Shown here piece after piece: positions 10,900 to 20,497 of a stretch of 64,000 bases of DNA (position 1 is the stretch's first letter; every line of letters begins with the position of its first letter). The notes below the pieces were generated by a model. That model was not told the DNA's origin and made no database searches. It saw nothing but the letters and a program-made list of their open reading frames with translations. The stretch lies in NCBI GenBank assembly GCA_963769745.1, contig CAVYNB010000007.1:24760-88759 (forward strand). Reading direction: 5' to 3'. Both the position numbers and the translations under genes were made by a program. This DNA comes from JALORV01 sp963769745. Its GTDB lineage: Bacteria > Pseudomonadota > Gammaproteobacteria > Burkholderiales > Burkholderiaceae_F.

Positions 10900-12443
10900 C
10901 ATGCGAACGCGGCATCAGAGCGGCCGCGAATCCGGACGCAAATCCGGACGAGGACGATCAAACGACGGGCGACGTGCGGCTGCGCGGCTGCCGACGCGCG
11001 CATCCGGCTCAGAACCTCGGCCGCTCGCGAGGCTACGTCGCTGGCCACCATGCCGACGTCGCCGGCGTCATCGGCAGCGCGTCCATGCAGCCATACCGCC
11101 GCCACGGCCGCGTCCCACGCGGCGACTCCCTGCGCCAGCAACGCTCCAAGCATGCCGGCCAGCACGTCGCCGGTGCCCGCGGTCGCAAGCGCAGGTGAAC
11201 CGGTGGAGTTGACCGCGTAGCGGCCGTCGGTGCCGGCGATCACGCTGCCGGCGCCCTTGAGGATCGTGATCACATCGAATTCCCGCGACAGCCGCCGCGC
11301 TGCCGCGATGCGATCGTGCTGCACATCCAATGCACTGCACGCGAGCAGCCGCGCCGCTTCGAGCGGATGGGGCGTGAGGAGGGTCGCGGCGGACCGCTGG
11401 CGGACACGCTCCTTCAGGTCTTTGTCGGCGGCGACCAGGTTCAGTGCGTCGGCGTCGAGGACGATGGCAGCCTCGCGTTCGAGCGCATTGGTCAGCGACG
11501 TGCGGGCAGAGGTATCCGTGCCGAGCCCGCAGCCGACGACGAGCGCCTGCAGCTCGGTCAGCTCGCGCAGGCTGCGGAACATGAGTTCGGGCTGCAACGG
11601 GTCGACGCGCAGGTCGGGTGCTCCGATCGCATCGACGTAGACGCGGCCCGCACCGAGCCTGAGTGCCGCGCGCCCGGCCAGCAGGGCCGCACCGACCATG
11701 CCGCGACCGCCGCCCACCACCACCACATTTCCGTAAGTTCCCTTGTGCGAGTCATGTCGGCGTGGCGTCAGCACGGCATGCAGGTCCGCTGCCGTGCTGA
11801 GCATGCCGTCGCTCGATCCGGCCACCGTGCCGAGGGAGTCGACGGTGACGAGGCCGGCGGCATCGATGCCCGAGGCGGTATGCAGGCCCGGCTTGTCGCC
11901 GATGAACGTGATCGTCGCCGTGGCCCGGACGCCGGGGACGTCGCCCACCCAGGTTCCCGTGTCTGCGTTCAGTCCGCTCGGCACATCGATTGCATAGACC
12001 GCCTGCTGCCGGTTCATCCACGCGACGGCGTCGAGCTGAGGGCCGGAAAGCGGTCGCGCCAGGCCAATGCCGAACAGCGCGTCGACGACACCGCCAAAGC
12101 GCGAATCCGCTGGAATCTCGTGATGGACTTGCCCCCCGGCGGCAGTCCAACGAACGAACGCGGCACGCGCATCCTCCGCGGCGGGCTGCTCGAATCCCGG
12201 CAGGACGCAGAACACGTCGTGGCCGCGAGCACGCAGTTCGGCGGCAATCACGAAGCCGTCGCCGCCATTGTTGCCCGGACCACAGACGATGCAGAACGAC
12301 GCCGGGGTGCCCGCGTGGCGCGCGGCGATCCAGTCGGCCGCAGCCTTTCCGGCACGTGCCATCAGTGTTCCGGGTGGGAGCTGCGCCTGCGCGGCGCGCT
12401 CGATCGCCCGCAGCTCGTCGATCAGGTAAAGCGGCGTGCCCAT
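10641..12443 (-). CDS. nnr: bifunctional NAD(P)H-hydrate epimerase / ADP-dependent dehydratase
   Basis: Nnr repairs damaged NADHX and NADPHX. The N-terminal YjeF epimerase domain shows CGPGNNGGDGFVIAAEL and DALFGIGLARPLSG. The C-terminal carbohydrate-kinase-like dehydratase domain shows KGTYGNVVVVGGGRGMVGAALLAGRAAL, LDADALNL, LTPHPLEAARL and NSTGSPALATAGTGDVLAGML. Recognisable homology ends near residue 480 (about 11000), yet the frame stays open to 10641, running antisense into the ybbA 3' end. A TGA at 11009-11011 lies one frame away; one extra base there would explain a lost stop and give a 477-residue protein. It starts 9 nt after the probable dadA stop, so the two are likely co-transcribed. 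Confidence 0.9.
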   Translation of the reverse strand: MGTPLYLIDELRAIERAAQAQLPPGTLMARAGKAAADWIAARHAGTPASFCIVCGPGNNGGDGFVIAAELRARGHDVFCVLPGFEQPAAEDARAAFVRWTAAGGQVHHEIPADSRFGGVVDALFGIGLARPLSGPQLDAVAWMNRQQAVYAIDVPSGLNADTGTWVGDVPGVRATATITFIGDKPGLHTASGIDAAGLVTVDSLGTVAGSSDGMLSTAADLHAVLTPRRHDSHKGTYGNVVVVGGGRGMVGAALLAGRAALRLGAGRVYVDAIGAPDLRVDPLQPELMFRSLRELTELQALVVGCGLGTDTSARTSLTNALEREAAIVLDADALNLVAADKDLKERVRQRSAATLLTPHPLEAARLLACSALDVQHDRIAAARRLSREFDVITILKGAGSVIAGTDGRYAVNSTGSPALATAGTGDVLAGMLGALLAQGVAAWDAAVAAVWLHGRAADDAGDVGMVASDVASRAAEVLSRMRASAAAQPHVARRLIVLVRICVRIRGRSDAAFACQCVMTRPAASSTRRPHRLAMSASWVTSTSVDPRSRFSSNMRSITASPVRASRLPVGSSASSRGGRSTKARASATRCCSPPLRYFG

Positions 12444-12452
12444 GGGCGTAGG

Positions 12453-13718
12453 CTAGGCGGCTGCACCGGCGCAGGTACCTGTCCAGCGTCAAGCCATCGA
12501 GATCGATGGCGGGCTCGCGTGCAGCGATGACGTCGGCGACGATGCGTGCCGAACCCATCGCCATGACCCAGCCGCTGGAGCCGTGCCCGGTGTTCAGGTA
12601 GAGGTTGCCGATCGGCGTGCGGCCGAGGACCGGTGGCCCGTCCGGCAGCATCGGTCGTGCACCGATCCAGAATTTTCCCTGGCGAAAGCTCGTGGCATAC
12701 GGAAACCAGTCCTGTGCCACTTTAAGCAGCGTCCGCAAGGCGCTGTCGCGCAGCTCCATGCCGCGGGTGCCGAGCTCGGCGGTACCCGCGACGCGCAGGC
12801 GGTTGCCCAGGCGCGTGATTGCAACCTTGTACGTTTCGTCCATCACGCTGATGAAGGGCGCATGCTCGAAGGCGGTGATGGTGGCGGTGGCAGAGTAGCC
12901 CTTGACGGCCAGCAGCGGCAGGCGGATGCCGATACGCTGCAGCAGCGACGCACTGTCGACTCCGCCCGCAAGGACATAGGCGTCGGCCCGCACCGGCCCG
13001 GCAGCGGTCTGAACCCTTTCGATGCGGCCCGGCGCCAGTTCGAAGCTCTGGACGTCGACGCCGAAGCGAAAGTCGACTCCTTCGCGTATGGCGATGTCCT
13101 TCAACTGATGTGCGAAGTAGGCGCAGTTGCCGGTCTCGTCGTCGGGCAAGTGCAGGCCGCCGGCCAGCGGCGTCGCCGCATGCAGCGCCGGCTCGAGTGC
13201 GCGGCACTGCGCTGAGTCCATCAGCAGATGACGAACGCCGAGCTCGCCGAGCAGCGCGCGCGTCGTGGTTGACGCCTCGACTTCCTGCTCGGTCCGAAAC
13301 AGCTGCAGGTAGCCCGTGGCCTGTTCGTATTCCATCGTGTGCAGCGTGCGCAGCGGCGCGCAGTTCCGCCTGGCTGTAGAACGCCAGGCGCTGCATCCTG
13401 GCGCGGTTGCGCCGGTATCGCTCGAGGTCGCACTCGCGGAGCCAGCGTCGGAGCCAGCGCCATAAAGCAGGACTCGTGCGAGGGGCGGAAAACGACCGGA
13501 GCCTCCGGTCGCAGCAGATACGACAGCACCTTGCGCGGCATGCCGGGCGATGCCCACGGGCCGACATAGCCCGGCGCCATCACGCCTGCGTTGGCAAAGC
13601 TCGCTTCCTGCGCGACGCCGGAGCGGCGCTCCAGCACGGTGACATCGAAGCCTGCGCGACGAAGGGCATAAGCAGTGCAGACGCCGATGATGCCGGCACC
13701 TACCACGACGACGCGCAT
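12453..13718 (-). CDS. dadA: FAD-dependent D-amino acid dehydrogenase (DadA family), frameshifted
   Basis: DadA-type enzymes oxidise D-amino acids to 2-oxo acids and pass electrons to the respiratory chain. The N terminus has the FAD Rossmann motif VVVVGAGIIGVCTAYAL; later blocks include ALWRWLRRWLRECD, EYEQATGYLQLFRT, LPDDETGNCAYFAHQL and the C-terminal NLYLNTGHGSSGWVMAMGSAR. The sequence moves through all three frames: an extra base in the G run 13482-13485, another near 13355-13362, and an inferred third near 12456-12475 that hides a TAG at 12453-12455. Corrected, the protein is 420 residues, the normal length. The substrate is uncertain; glycine or D-amino acids are typical. It lies 60 nt after dctM on the same strand. 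Confidence 0.82.
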
Positions 13719-13778
13719 TGAGTGGGCTTCTTCGAATTCGGGCGGCGCGCATTGTAGCTGCGCGCCGGAGCCGGTTGC

Positions 13779-15077
13779 CTACAGCTTCATCTGCGACGGC
13801 AGGAACGTCACCAGCTGCGGGAAGAACCAGATCAGCAGCACGGCGACCACCATCATCAGGAAGTAGGGGAACGCCGCCATCGCAATCGTGTTGATCTGGT
13901 GCTTCGTCATGCCCTGCAGGACGAACAGGTTGAATCCGACCGGCGGCGTGACCTGCGCCATCTCGACCACGATCACGATGAAGATGCCGAACCAGAGCAG
14001 GTCGATACGCGCGACCTGCAGCGTCGGCAGCAGCACCGCCATCGTCAGCACCACCATCGAGATGCCGTCGAGAAAGCAGCCGAGCACGATGAAGAACACC
14101 ATCAGCAGCATGATCAGCCCGAACGGCGAGAGCTGCAGTGCGCCGACGGTCTCGGCCAGCTGGCGCGGCAGGCCGATGAAGCCCATCGACAGCGACAGGA
14201 AGGCCGAGCCGGCCAGGATCAGCGCGATCATGCAGTACAGCTTCGTCGCGGCCATCAGCGAGTCGCGGAACGTGGCCCAGTTGAGCGTGCGTTGCGCCGC
14301 GGACAGGATCAGCGCCCCCACCACGCCGAGCGCGGCGGCCTCGGTCGCGGTGGCGATGCCGGCATAGATCGATCCCAGCACCACCGCGATCAGCAGCACG
14401 ACCGGAATCAGGTGACGCGACTCGGCCAGCTTCTGCCGGAAGTCGAGCCGGATGTCCGCCGGCGGAATGGCGTCACGATGGCGCAGCGCCCAGACGATCG
14501 TGTAGCCCATGAACAGCGCGGCCAGCATGAGGCCCGGTATCACGCCGCCGATGAAGAGCTTGCCGATCGAGACGTCGGCCGCCACGCCGTAGACGATCAT
14601 GATGATCGAGGGCGGAATCAGCAGTCCGAGCGTGCCCGCGCCGGCGAGCGAGCCGATCGAGATCTGCTCGGGGTAGCCGCGCTTCTTCAGTTCCGGCAGC
14701 GTGATCTTGCCGACCGTCGCGCAGGTGGCGGCCGACGACCCCGACACCGCGGCGAAGATCGTGCAGCCGATGATGTTCGTATGCAGCAGGCGCCCCGGCA
14801 GCCATTGCAGCCACGGCGCGAGGCCGCGGAACATGCCCTCCGACAGGCGTGACTTCAGCAGGATCTCGCCCATCCAGATGAAGAGCGGCAGCGCCGTCAG
14901 CGTCCAGCTCGACAGCGACCCCCACACGGTCAGCGCGAGCGCATCGCCGCCCGGCCGCGTGGTGAAGAGCTCCATGCCGAGCCACGCCACGCCGAGCACG
15001 GCGATGCCGATCCAGACGCCGGCGCCGAGGATCACGAACATCGCAACGATCAGCGCCAGGGCGGTCAGTGTCCCCAT
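13779..15077 (-). CDS. dctM: TRAP transporter large permease subunit (DctM)
   Basis: DctM is the large membrane subunit of tripartite ATP-independent periplasmic transporters, which use a sodium gradient to import organic acids and similar solutes. The 432-residue product is hydrophobic throughout, with about 12 membrane segments. Family motifs include AAVSGSSAATCATVGKITLPEL and GTLGLLIPPSIIMIVYGV, and the late block EMAQVTPPVGFNLFVLQG. dctQ ends 6 nt upstream. Downstream dadA may share the transcript. Confidence 0.93.
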   Translation of the reverse strand: MGTLTALALIVAMFVILGAGVWIGIAVLGVAWLGMELFTTRPGGDALALTVWGSLSSWTLTALPLFIWMGEILLKSRLSEGMFRGLAPWLQWLPGRLLHTNIIGCTIFAAVSGSSAATCATVGKITLPELKKRGYPEQISIGSLAGAGTLGLLIPPSIIMIVYGVAADVSIGKLFIGGVIPGLMLAALFMGYTIVWALRHRDAIPPADIRLDFRQKLAESRHLIPVVLLIAVVLGSIYAGIATATEAAALGVVGALILSAAQRTLNWATFRDSLMAATKLYCMIALILAGSAFLSLSMGFIGLPRQLAETVGALQLSPFGLIMLLMVFFIVLGCFLDGISMVVLTMAVLLPTLQVARIDLLWFGIFIVIVVEMAQVTPPVGFNLFVLQGMTKHQINTIAMAAFPYFLMMVVAVLLIWFFPQLVTFLPSQMKL

Positions 15078-15083
15078 CGTCGC

Positions 15084-15593
15084 CTACTCGATGTTGGCGG
15101 CTTCGTTGGGCTGCGGTGGCAACGTGCGGAAGCGCAGCACGTAGACCAGCTGCTCGACGAATGCGAGCGCGAGTCCGGCCAGGCCGATGGCCATCGACAG
15201 CTGCGGGATCCACAGCGGTGTCGCGTCGACGTTCTGCGAGATGTCGTTGTAGGTGTACGAACCCCAGACCAGGCGCGCCGCAAACCACGCGAAGTAGCCC
15301 GACAGCAGCGTGGCGATGACCAGGCACAGCACTTCCATCCACCAGCGCGCGCGACCATGCAAGCGCTGCAGGATCAGGGTCACGCGGATGTGGTCGCCGG
15401 TGCGCAGCGCATAACCCATGGCGAGAAACGAGCCGGCCGCCAGGAAGTAACCGGCATAGGCGTCCATGCCGGCCATGGAAAAGCCGAGCTGTCGACCGGC
15501 GATGTTGACGACCTCGATCGCCAGCGTGGCGAAGATGAAGAATGCGCCCAGGCCGCCCAGCAGCTTGAACAGCGGATCGAGGAAGGAGCGCAC
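15084..15593 (-). CDS. dctQ: TRAP transporter small permease subunit (DctQ)
   Basis: The 169-residue product has four predicted membrane segments and the typical DctQ pattern (NIAGRQLGF, YALRTGDHIRVTLIL, YVLRF near the end). It forms the membrane complex with DctM and receives substrate from DctP. It starts with GTG. It lies 52 nt after dctP, with a strong hairpin in the gap, and 6 nt before dctM. Confidence 0.88.
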   Translation of the reverse strand: MRSFLDPLFKLLGGLGAFFIFATLAIEVVNIAGRQLGFSMAGMDAYAGYFLAAGSFLAMGYALRTGDHIRVTLILQRLHGRARWWMEVLCLVIATLLSGYFAWFAARLVWGSYTYNDISQNVDATPLWIPQLSMAIGLAGLALAFVEQLVYVLRFRTLPPQPNEAANIE

Positions 15594-15614
15594 CGTCGCT
15601 CGCGTGGAATAGAA

Positions 15615-15639
15615 GAAGGCCGCCTGCGCGGCGGCCTTC
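15615..15639 (-). terminator. intercistronic hairpin between dctP and dctQ
   Basis: A perfect 10-bp stem (15615-15624 with 15630-15639, 5-nt loop) occupies the gap between the dctP stop and the dctQ start. On the minus strand it is followed by TTCTATTCC, a poor T tract. It probably acts as an attenuator or mRNA stabiliser that lets the binding protein be made in excess over the membrane subunits. Confidence 0.6.
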
Positions 15640-15645
15640 GTTCGT

Positions 15646-16623
15646 CTACTTGCGGAACTGCGTGATGATCGCCTGGCCGTCCGGACCGGCCTTGGCGAGC
15701 CACTCGGTCAGCATCGTGTCGCCGAGCTTGTTCAGTTCGGCCTTGAACGCCGCGTTCGGCTCGTACACGGTCATCTTGTTCGCCTTCAGCGTCGCCAGCG
15801 ACTCGCCGGTGTACTCGCGCATGCGCTTCCAGCCGCGCTCCTCGGCCGCCTTGGCAGCCGCGAGCACGGCGTCCTGGGTCGCCTTGTCGAGCTTGTCGAA
15901 TTCCTTCTGGTTGACGATCACCATGTTCTTCGGCAGCCACGCATCGGCGGTCGCGAAGTGCGACAGGCTTTCCCACACTTTCGAGTCCACGCCGGTGGCG
16001 CCGGAGGACATGAACGAATCGACGACACCGGTGGCGAGCGCCTGCGACAGCTCGGCCGCCTGGATCGTCAGCGGCTGTGCGCCGACCATGGCGGCGATGC
16101 GCGTCGTCGCCGGGTTGTAGGCGCGCCACTTCAGGCCCTTCATGTCGGCCACCGAGTTGAGCTGCTTCTTGGTGTAGATGCCCTGCGGTGGCCAGGCCAC
16201 GGCATAGAGCACCTTGATGCCCTGGGCCGCGAGAATCTTCTCCACGACCGGGCGTTGCGCCTGCCACAGCTTCCACGAAGCGTCGAAGCCGGTCGCGACG
16301 AACGGGACGGCATCCGCGCCGAACACGGGGTTCTCGTTTTCGAGCAGGCTCATCAGCACTTCGCCGACCTGTGCCTGGCCGGTTTGCACCGCGCGCTTGA
16401 TCTCGGGCGCCTTGAAGAGCGCTCCGCCGGCATGCACGGTGATGTTCAGCTTGCCGCCCGTGGCCTTGGCGACGTCCGCGGCAAACTGGGTCAGGTTTTG
16501 CGTGTGGGGATTGCCGGCGGGGTAGCCGGCCGGCAGGTCCCACTTGGTCTGGGCTGCGACGGGCAGGGCCAGTAGGAAGGAGGCTGTGGCGCTGGCGCCA
16601 AGCAACAGCAGACGACGGTTCAT
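15646..16623 (-). CDS. dctP: TRAP transporter substrate-binding protein (DctP)
   Basis: DctP is the periplasmic receptor of the TRAP system. The 325-residue product has a signal peptide ending ALPVAAQ and the DctP fold: KWDLPAGYPAGNPHTQNLTQFA, the receptor Arg region around LKWRAYNPATTRIAAMVGAQP, and the C-terminal helices with EFDKLDKATQDAVLAAAKAA. The substrate cannot be deduced from sequence alone. Neighbouring dadA and the divergent 5-oxoprolinase-type enzyme hint at an amino-acid-derived or cyclic amide solute, which is an inference from context. Confidence 0.9.
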   Translation of the reverse strand: MNRRLLLLGASATASFLLALPVAAQTKWDLPAGYPAGNPHTQNLTQFAADVAKATGGKLNITVHAGGALFKAPEIKRAVQTGQAQVGEVLMSLLENENPVFGADAVPFVATGFDASWKLWQAQRPVVEKILAAQGIKVLYAVAWPPQGIYTKKQLNSVADMKGLKWRAYNPATTRIAAMVGAQPLTIQAAELSQALATGVVDSFMSSGATGVDSKVWESLSHFATADAWLPKNMVIVNQKEFDKLDKATQDAVLAAAKAAEERGWKRMREYTGESLATLKANKMTVYEPNAAFKAELNKLGDTMLTEWLAKAGPDGQAIITQFRK

Positions 16624-16733
16624 GCAGTCCTCTCGTGCGGGGTAGTTGGGAAAAGGGCAGTTGCGAAAAGTGCGCTAGGTTAGCGGGAGCGAAGCTCGGC
16701 GGCTAGGATACGCGTTCAACCGGAGATAACCGC

Positions 16734-19700
16734 GTGGCCCACGAACACTGGGAATTCTGGATCGATCGCGGCGGCACCTTCACGGACATCGTCGCGCGGC
16801 GCCCCGACGGCGAGCTCGTCACGCACAAGCTGCTGTCGGAGAACCCGGAGCAGTACCGCGACGCCGCGGTGGCCGGCATCCGCCATCTGCTGGGCGTCGC
16901 CGCGGATGCGCCCATCCCGGTCGAGCAGATCGCCGCAGTGAAAATGGGCACGACAGTGGCGACCAACGCACTGCTCGAGCGCAAGGGCGAGCCGACGGCG
17001 CTGGTCATCACGCGCGGCTTCCGCGACGCGCTGCGCATCGCCTACCAGAACCGGCCGCGCCTGTTCGAACGGCACATCGTGCTGCCGGAACTGCTCTATG
17101 CGCGCGTGATCGAGGCCGACGAGCGCATCGGCGCCCACGGCGACATCCTGCAGCCGCTCGACGAAACGGCGCTGCGCGGTGAACTGCGCGCGGCCTATGC
17201 GGCCGGCCTGCGCAGCTGCGCAATCGTGCTGATGCACGGTTACCGCTACACGGCGCACGAGCAGGCGGCGGCCCGCCTCGCGCGCGAGGCCGGATTCCCG
17301 CAGGTGTCGGTGTCGCACGAGGTCAGCCCGCTGATGAAGCTCGTCGCGCGCGGCGACACGACGGTCGTCGATGCCTACCTCTCGCCGATCCTGCGCCGCT
17401 ACGTGGAACAGGTGGCGACCGATCTGCCCGGTGCCCGGCTGCTCTTCATGCAGAGCAACGGCGGCCTGACCGACGCCTGGCGCTTCCAGGGCAAGGACGC
17501 GATCCTCTCGGGCCCGGCCGGCGGCATCGTCGGCATGGCGCGTGCGAGCCGCCACGCCGGCTTCGATCGCGTGATCGGCTTCGACATGGGCGGCACATCG
17601 ACCGACGTGTCGCACTACGCCGGCGAGTACGAGCGCGAGTTCGAGACGCTCGTGGCCGGCGTGCGCATGCGCGCGCCGATGATGAGCATCCATACCGTGG
17701 CGGCGGGCGGTGGATCGATCCTGCACTTCGACGGCGCGCGGCTGCGAGTCGGACCGGATTCGGCCGGAGCCAATCCCGGGCCAGCCTGCTACCGGCGCGG
17801 CGGTCCTCTCGCCGTGACCGATGCCAACGTCATGCTGGGGCGCGTCCAGCCCGACTACTTTCCGCATGTCTTCGGACCGAGCGGGCGCGAACCGCTCGAC
17901 CGCGACGTGGTGGTCCGGCACTTCAGCGAACTCGCCCGGGAAGTCGGGGCGGCCACGGGCCGGACGCAGACCCCGGAGCAGGTCGCGGCCGGGTTCGTCG
18001 AGATTGCCGTCGGCAACATGGCCGAGGCGATCAAGCGCATTTCGGTGCAGCGCGGCCACGATGTCACGCGCTACACGCTCACCGTGTTTGGCGGGGCGGG
18101 CGGCCAGCACGCCTGTGCCGTCGCCGATGCACTGGCAATGACGACGGTTTTTGCGCATCCGCTGGCCGGCGTGCTGTCCGCATACGGCATGGGCCTGGCC
18201 GACCAGACAGCCATGCGTGAAGTGACGATCGAACGAGCGCTGTCGGAGGAAGCACTGCCGCACCTGGAGGCGAGCCTCGCGACGCTGGCTGCGCAGGCCG
18301 TGGAGTCGCTGCAGTCCCAGGGAGTGGCGCGCGAGCGGATCGAGCTGGTGCGGCGCGTGCACGTGAAGTACGAGGGCACCGACACGGCGCTGGCGGTCGG
18401 TTACGGGACGATCACCGCGATGCGGGAACAGTTCGATGCGGCCTACCGGCAGCGCTTTTCCTTCCTGATGCCCGACCGTCGCCTGATCGCCGAAACGGTC
18501 TCGGTCGAGGCCATCGGGGGCGGCGATGCCTCCGCTTCGCTGGGGACCTCAGGGCGGCCGGCGCGTGCCGGGACGCTGAAGGCGTCGGCCACCGTGCAAG
18601 CGTTTTTCGACAACGCGTGGCATGCGACGCCGCTGTACCGGCGTGACGACACGCAGCCCGGCGATCGCATCGATGGCCCGGCGATCGTTGCCGAGGCCAA
18701 CGCCACGACCGTCATCGAGCCCGGGTGGCAGGCCGAGGTGACGCCGCTCGACCATCTGGTGCTGCATCGGGTCGTGCCGCGCGCCGCGCGCCGTGCGATC
18801 GGCACGACGGTCGATCCGGTGATGCTCGAGATCTTCAACAACCTGTTCATGTCGATCGCCGAGCAGATGGGGTTGCGGCTGCAGAACACGGCGTACTCGG
18901 TCAACATCAAGGAGCGACTCGACTTCTCGTGCGCGCTGTTCGACGCGACCGGAAACCTGATCGCCAACGCACCGCACATGCCGGTGCACCTGGGATCGAT
19001 GAGCGAGTCGATCAAGACCGTGATGCGCGAGAACGCCGGACGCATGGTTCCCGGCGATGCCTACGTGATCAACGATCCGTACCACGGCGGCACGCACCTG
19101 CCGGACGTGACCGTCATCACGCCCGTGTTCGATCGTGACGGCCGCGAGATCCTGTTTTACGTCGGCTCGCGTGGCCATCATGCCGACATCGGCGGCATCA
19201 CGCCGGGATCGATGCCGCCGTTTTCGCGCACGCTCGACGACGAAGGCGTGCGCTTCATCAACTTCCGGCTGATCGAAGGGCAGGGCGTCGATCGTCCTGC
19301 GCGCTTCCGCGAAGCCGAGCTGATGAAACTGCTGACCGGCGGGACGCACCCCGCGCGCAATCCGGCGCAGAACGTCGCTGACCTGCGGGCACAGATCGCG
19401 GCCAACGAGAAAGGCCGCGAGGAACTGCTGCGCATGGTCGACCAGTTCGGACTCGACGTCGTGCAGGCCTACATGCGGCACGTGCAGGACAACGCCGAGG
19501 AGTCGGTGCGGCGCGTGATCACCCGGCTGCGGGACGGCCAGTTCGAGTATCGGCTGGACAACGGCGCAGTGATCCATGTCCGCGTCTCGGTGGACCGCGA
19601 GCAGCGCTCGGCCACGATCGATTTCACCGGCACGTCGGCGCAATTGCCGAACAACTTCAATGCGCCGAGCGCGGTGTGCGTTGCGGCCGTGCTCTATGTG

Positions 19701-20405
19701 TTCCGCACGCTGGTCGACGACGAGATTCCGCTGAACGCCGGCTGCCTGAAGCCGATCGAGATCATCATTCCCCAGGGGTCGATGCTGAACCCGGACTATC
19801 CGGCGGCGGTGGTGGCCGGCAATGTCGAAACGTCGTCCTGCATCACGAACGCCCTGTATGGCGCGCTGGGCGTGATGGCCTCCGCCCAGGGAACGATGAA
19901 CAACTTCACCTTCGGCAACGAACGCCACCAGTACTACGAAACCATCTCGGGGGGCTCGGGCGCGGGTGTCCGTGATGTCGCGCGCGGCGAGGAGCAGGGC
20001 TTCGACGGGACCGACGTCGTGCAGACGCACATGACGAACTCGCGGCTGACCGATCCCGAAGTGCTCGAGTTCCGCTATCCGGTGCTGCTGGAGAGCTACG
20101 CGATCCGGGCCGGTTCGGGTGGAGCGGGACGCTGGCACGGCGGCAACGGCGGGACGCGCCGCATTCGCTTCCTCGAAGCGATGACCGCTTCGATCCTTGC
20201 CAACAATCGCTCGATCGCGCCGTTCGGCATGGCCGGTGGGGACGCCGGCGCGAAGGGGCGGAACTGGGTCGAACGGGTCGACGGCGCGCGCGAGGAACTG
20301 CGTCACATCGGCTCGGCCGAGATGGCGCCGGGCGATGTCTTCGTGATCGAGACGCCCGGTGGCGGCGGCTACGGCAGTCCGCGGGAAAACTTGAGGCCCA
20401 AATAG
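16734..20405 (+). CDS. fused hydantoinase A/B, 5-oxoprolinase-type ATP-dependent amidase
   Basis: This 1223-residue protein joins a HyuA-type half (N-terminal IDRGGTFTDIVARRPDG and the central GPAGGIVGMARASRHAGF followed by FDMGGTSTDV, an ASKHA-like ATP site) to a HyuB-type half beginning near residue 693 (DPVMLEIFNNLFMSIAEQMG, then INDPYHGGTHLPDVT and SRGHHADIGGITPGSMPP). This is the architecture of ATP-dependent 5-oxoprolinase, which opens 5-oxo-L-proline to glutamate, but N-methylhydantoinases and acetophenone carboxylase relatives look alike. It starts with GTG. The gene is divergent from the TRAP operon with a 110-nt shared promoter region, so the transporter may bring in its substrate. 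Confidence 0.88.
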   Translation: MAHEHWEFWIDRGGTFTDIVARRPDGELVTHKLLSENPEQYRDAAVAGIRHLLGVAADAPIPVEQIAAVKMGTTVATNALLERKGEPTALVITRGFRDALRIAYQNRPRLFERHIVLPELLYARVIEADERIGAHGDILQPLDETALRGELRAAYAAGLRSCAIVLMHGYRYTAHEQAAARLAREAGFPQVSVSHEVSPLMKLVARGDTTVVDAYLSPILRRYVEQVATDLPGARLLFMQSNGGLTDAWRFQGKDAILSGPAGGIVGMARASRHAGFDRVIGFDMGGTSTDVSHYAGEYEREFETLVAGVRMRAPMMSIHTVAAGGGSILHFDGARLRVGPDSAGANPGPACYRRGGPLAVTDANVMLGRVQPDYFPHVFGPSGREPLDRDVVVRHFSELAREVGAATGRTQTPEQVAAGFVEIAVGNMAEAIKRISVQRGHDVTRYTLTVFGGAGGQHACAVADALAMTTVFAHPLAGVLSAYGMGLADQTAMREVTIERALSEEALPHLEASLATLAAQAVESLQSQGVARERIELVRRVHVKYEGTDTALAVGYGTITAMREQFDAAYRQRFSFLMPDRRLIAETVSVEAIGGGDASASLGTSGRPARAGTLKASATVQAFFDNAWHATPLYRRDDTQPGDRIDGPAIVAEANATTVIEPGWQAEVTPLDHLVLHRVVPRAARRAIGTTVDPVMLEIFNNLFMSIAEQMGLRLQNTAYSVNIKERLDFSCALFDATGNLIANAPHMPVHLGSMSESIKTVMRENAGRMVPGDAYVINDPYHGGTHLPDVTVITPVFDRDGREILFYVGSRGHHADIGGITPGSMPPFSRTLDDEGVRFINFRLIEGQGVDRPARFREAELMKLLTGGTHPARNPAQNVADLRAQIAANEKGREELLRMVDQFGLDVVQAYMRHVQDNAEESVRRVITRLRDGQFEYRLDNGAVIHVRVSVDREQRSATIDFTGTSAQLPNNFNAPSAVCVAAVLYVFRTLVDDEIPLNAGCLKPIEIIIPQGSMLNPDYPAAVVAGNVETSSCITNALYGALGVMASAQGTMNNFTFGNERHQYYETISGGSGAGVRDVARGEEQGFDGTDVVQTHMTNSRLTDPEVLEFRYPVLLESYAIRAGSGGAGRWHGGNGGTRRIRFLEAMTASILANNRSIAPFGMAGGDAGAKGRNWVERVDGAREELRHIGSAEMAPGDVFVIETPGGGGYGSPRENLRPK

Positions 20406-20497
20406 CGTGATCGGGGTGCCGATATCACCCCAAGGACAGGGGATGCGGCTGCCCATAATCGTTGCAGCTCATTGGCTGGACATCCAGACGCTGCACG

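Noticed and set aside
18549..20456. A 635-codon minus-strand frame opposite the 5-oxoprolinase gene, and similar ones opposite purL (21329-23236, 23561-25414)
   Set aside because: These are antisense shadows of well-conserved genes with biased composition and no recognisable domains.
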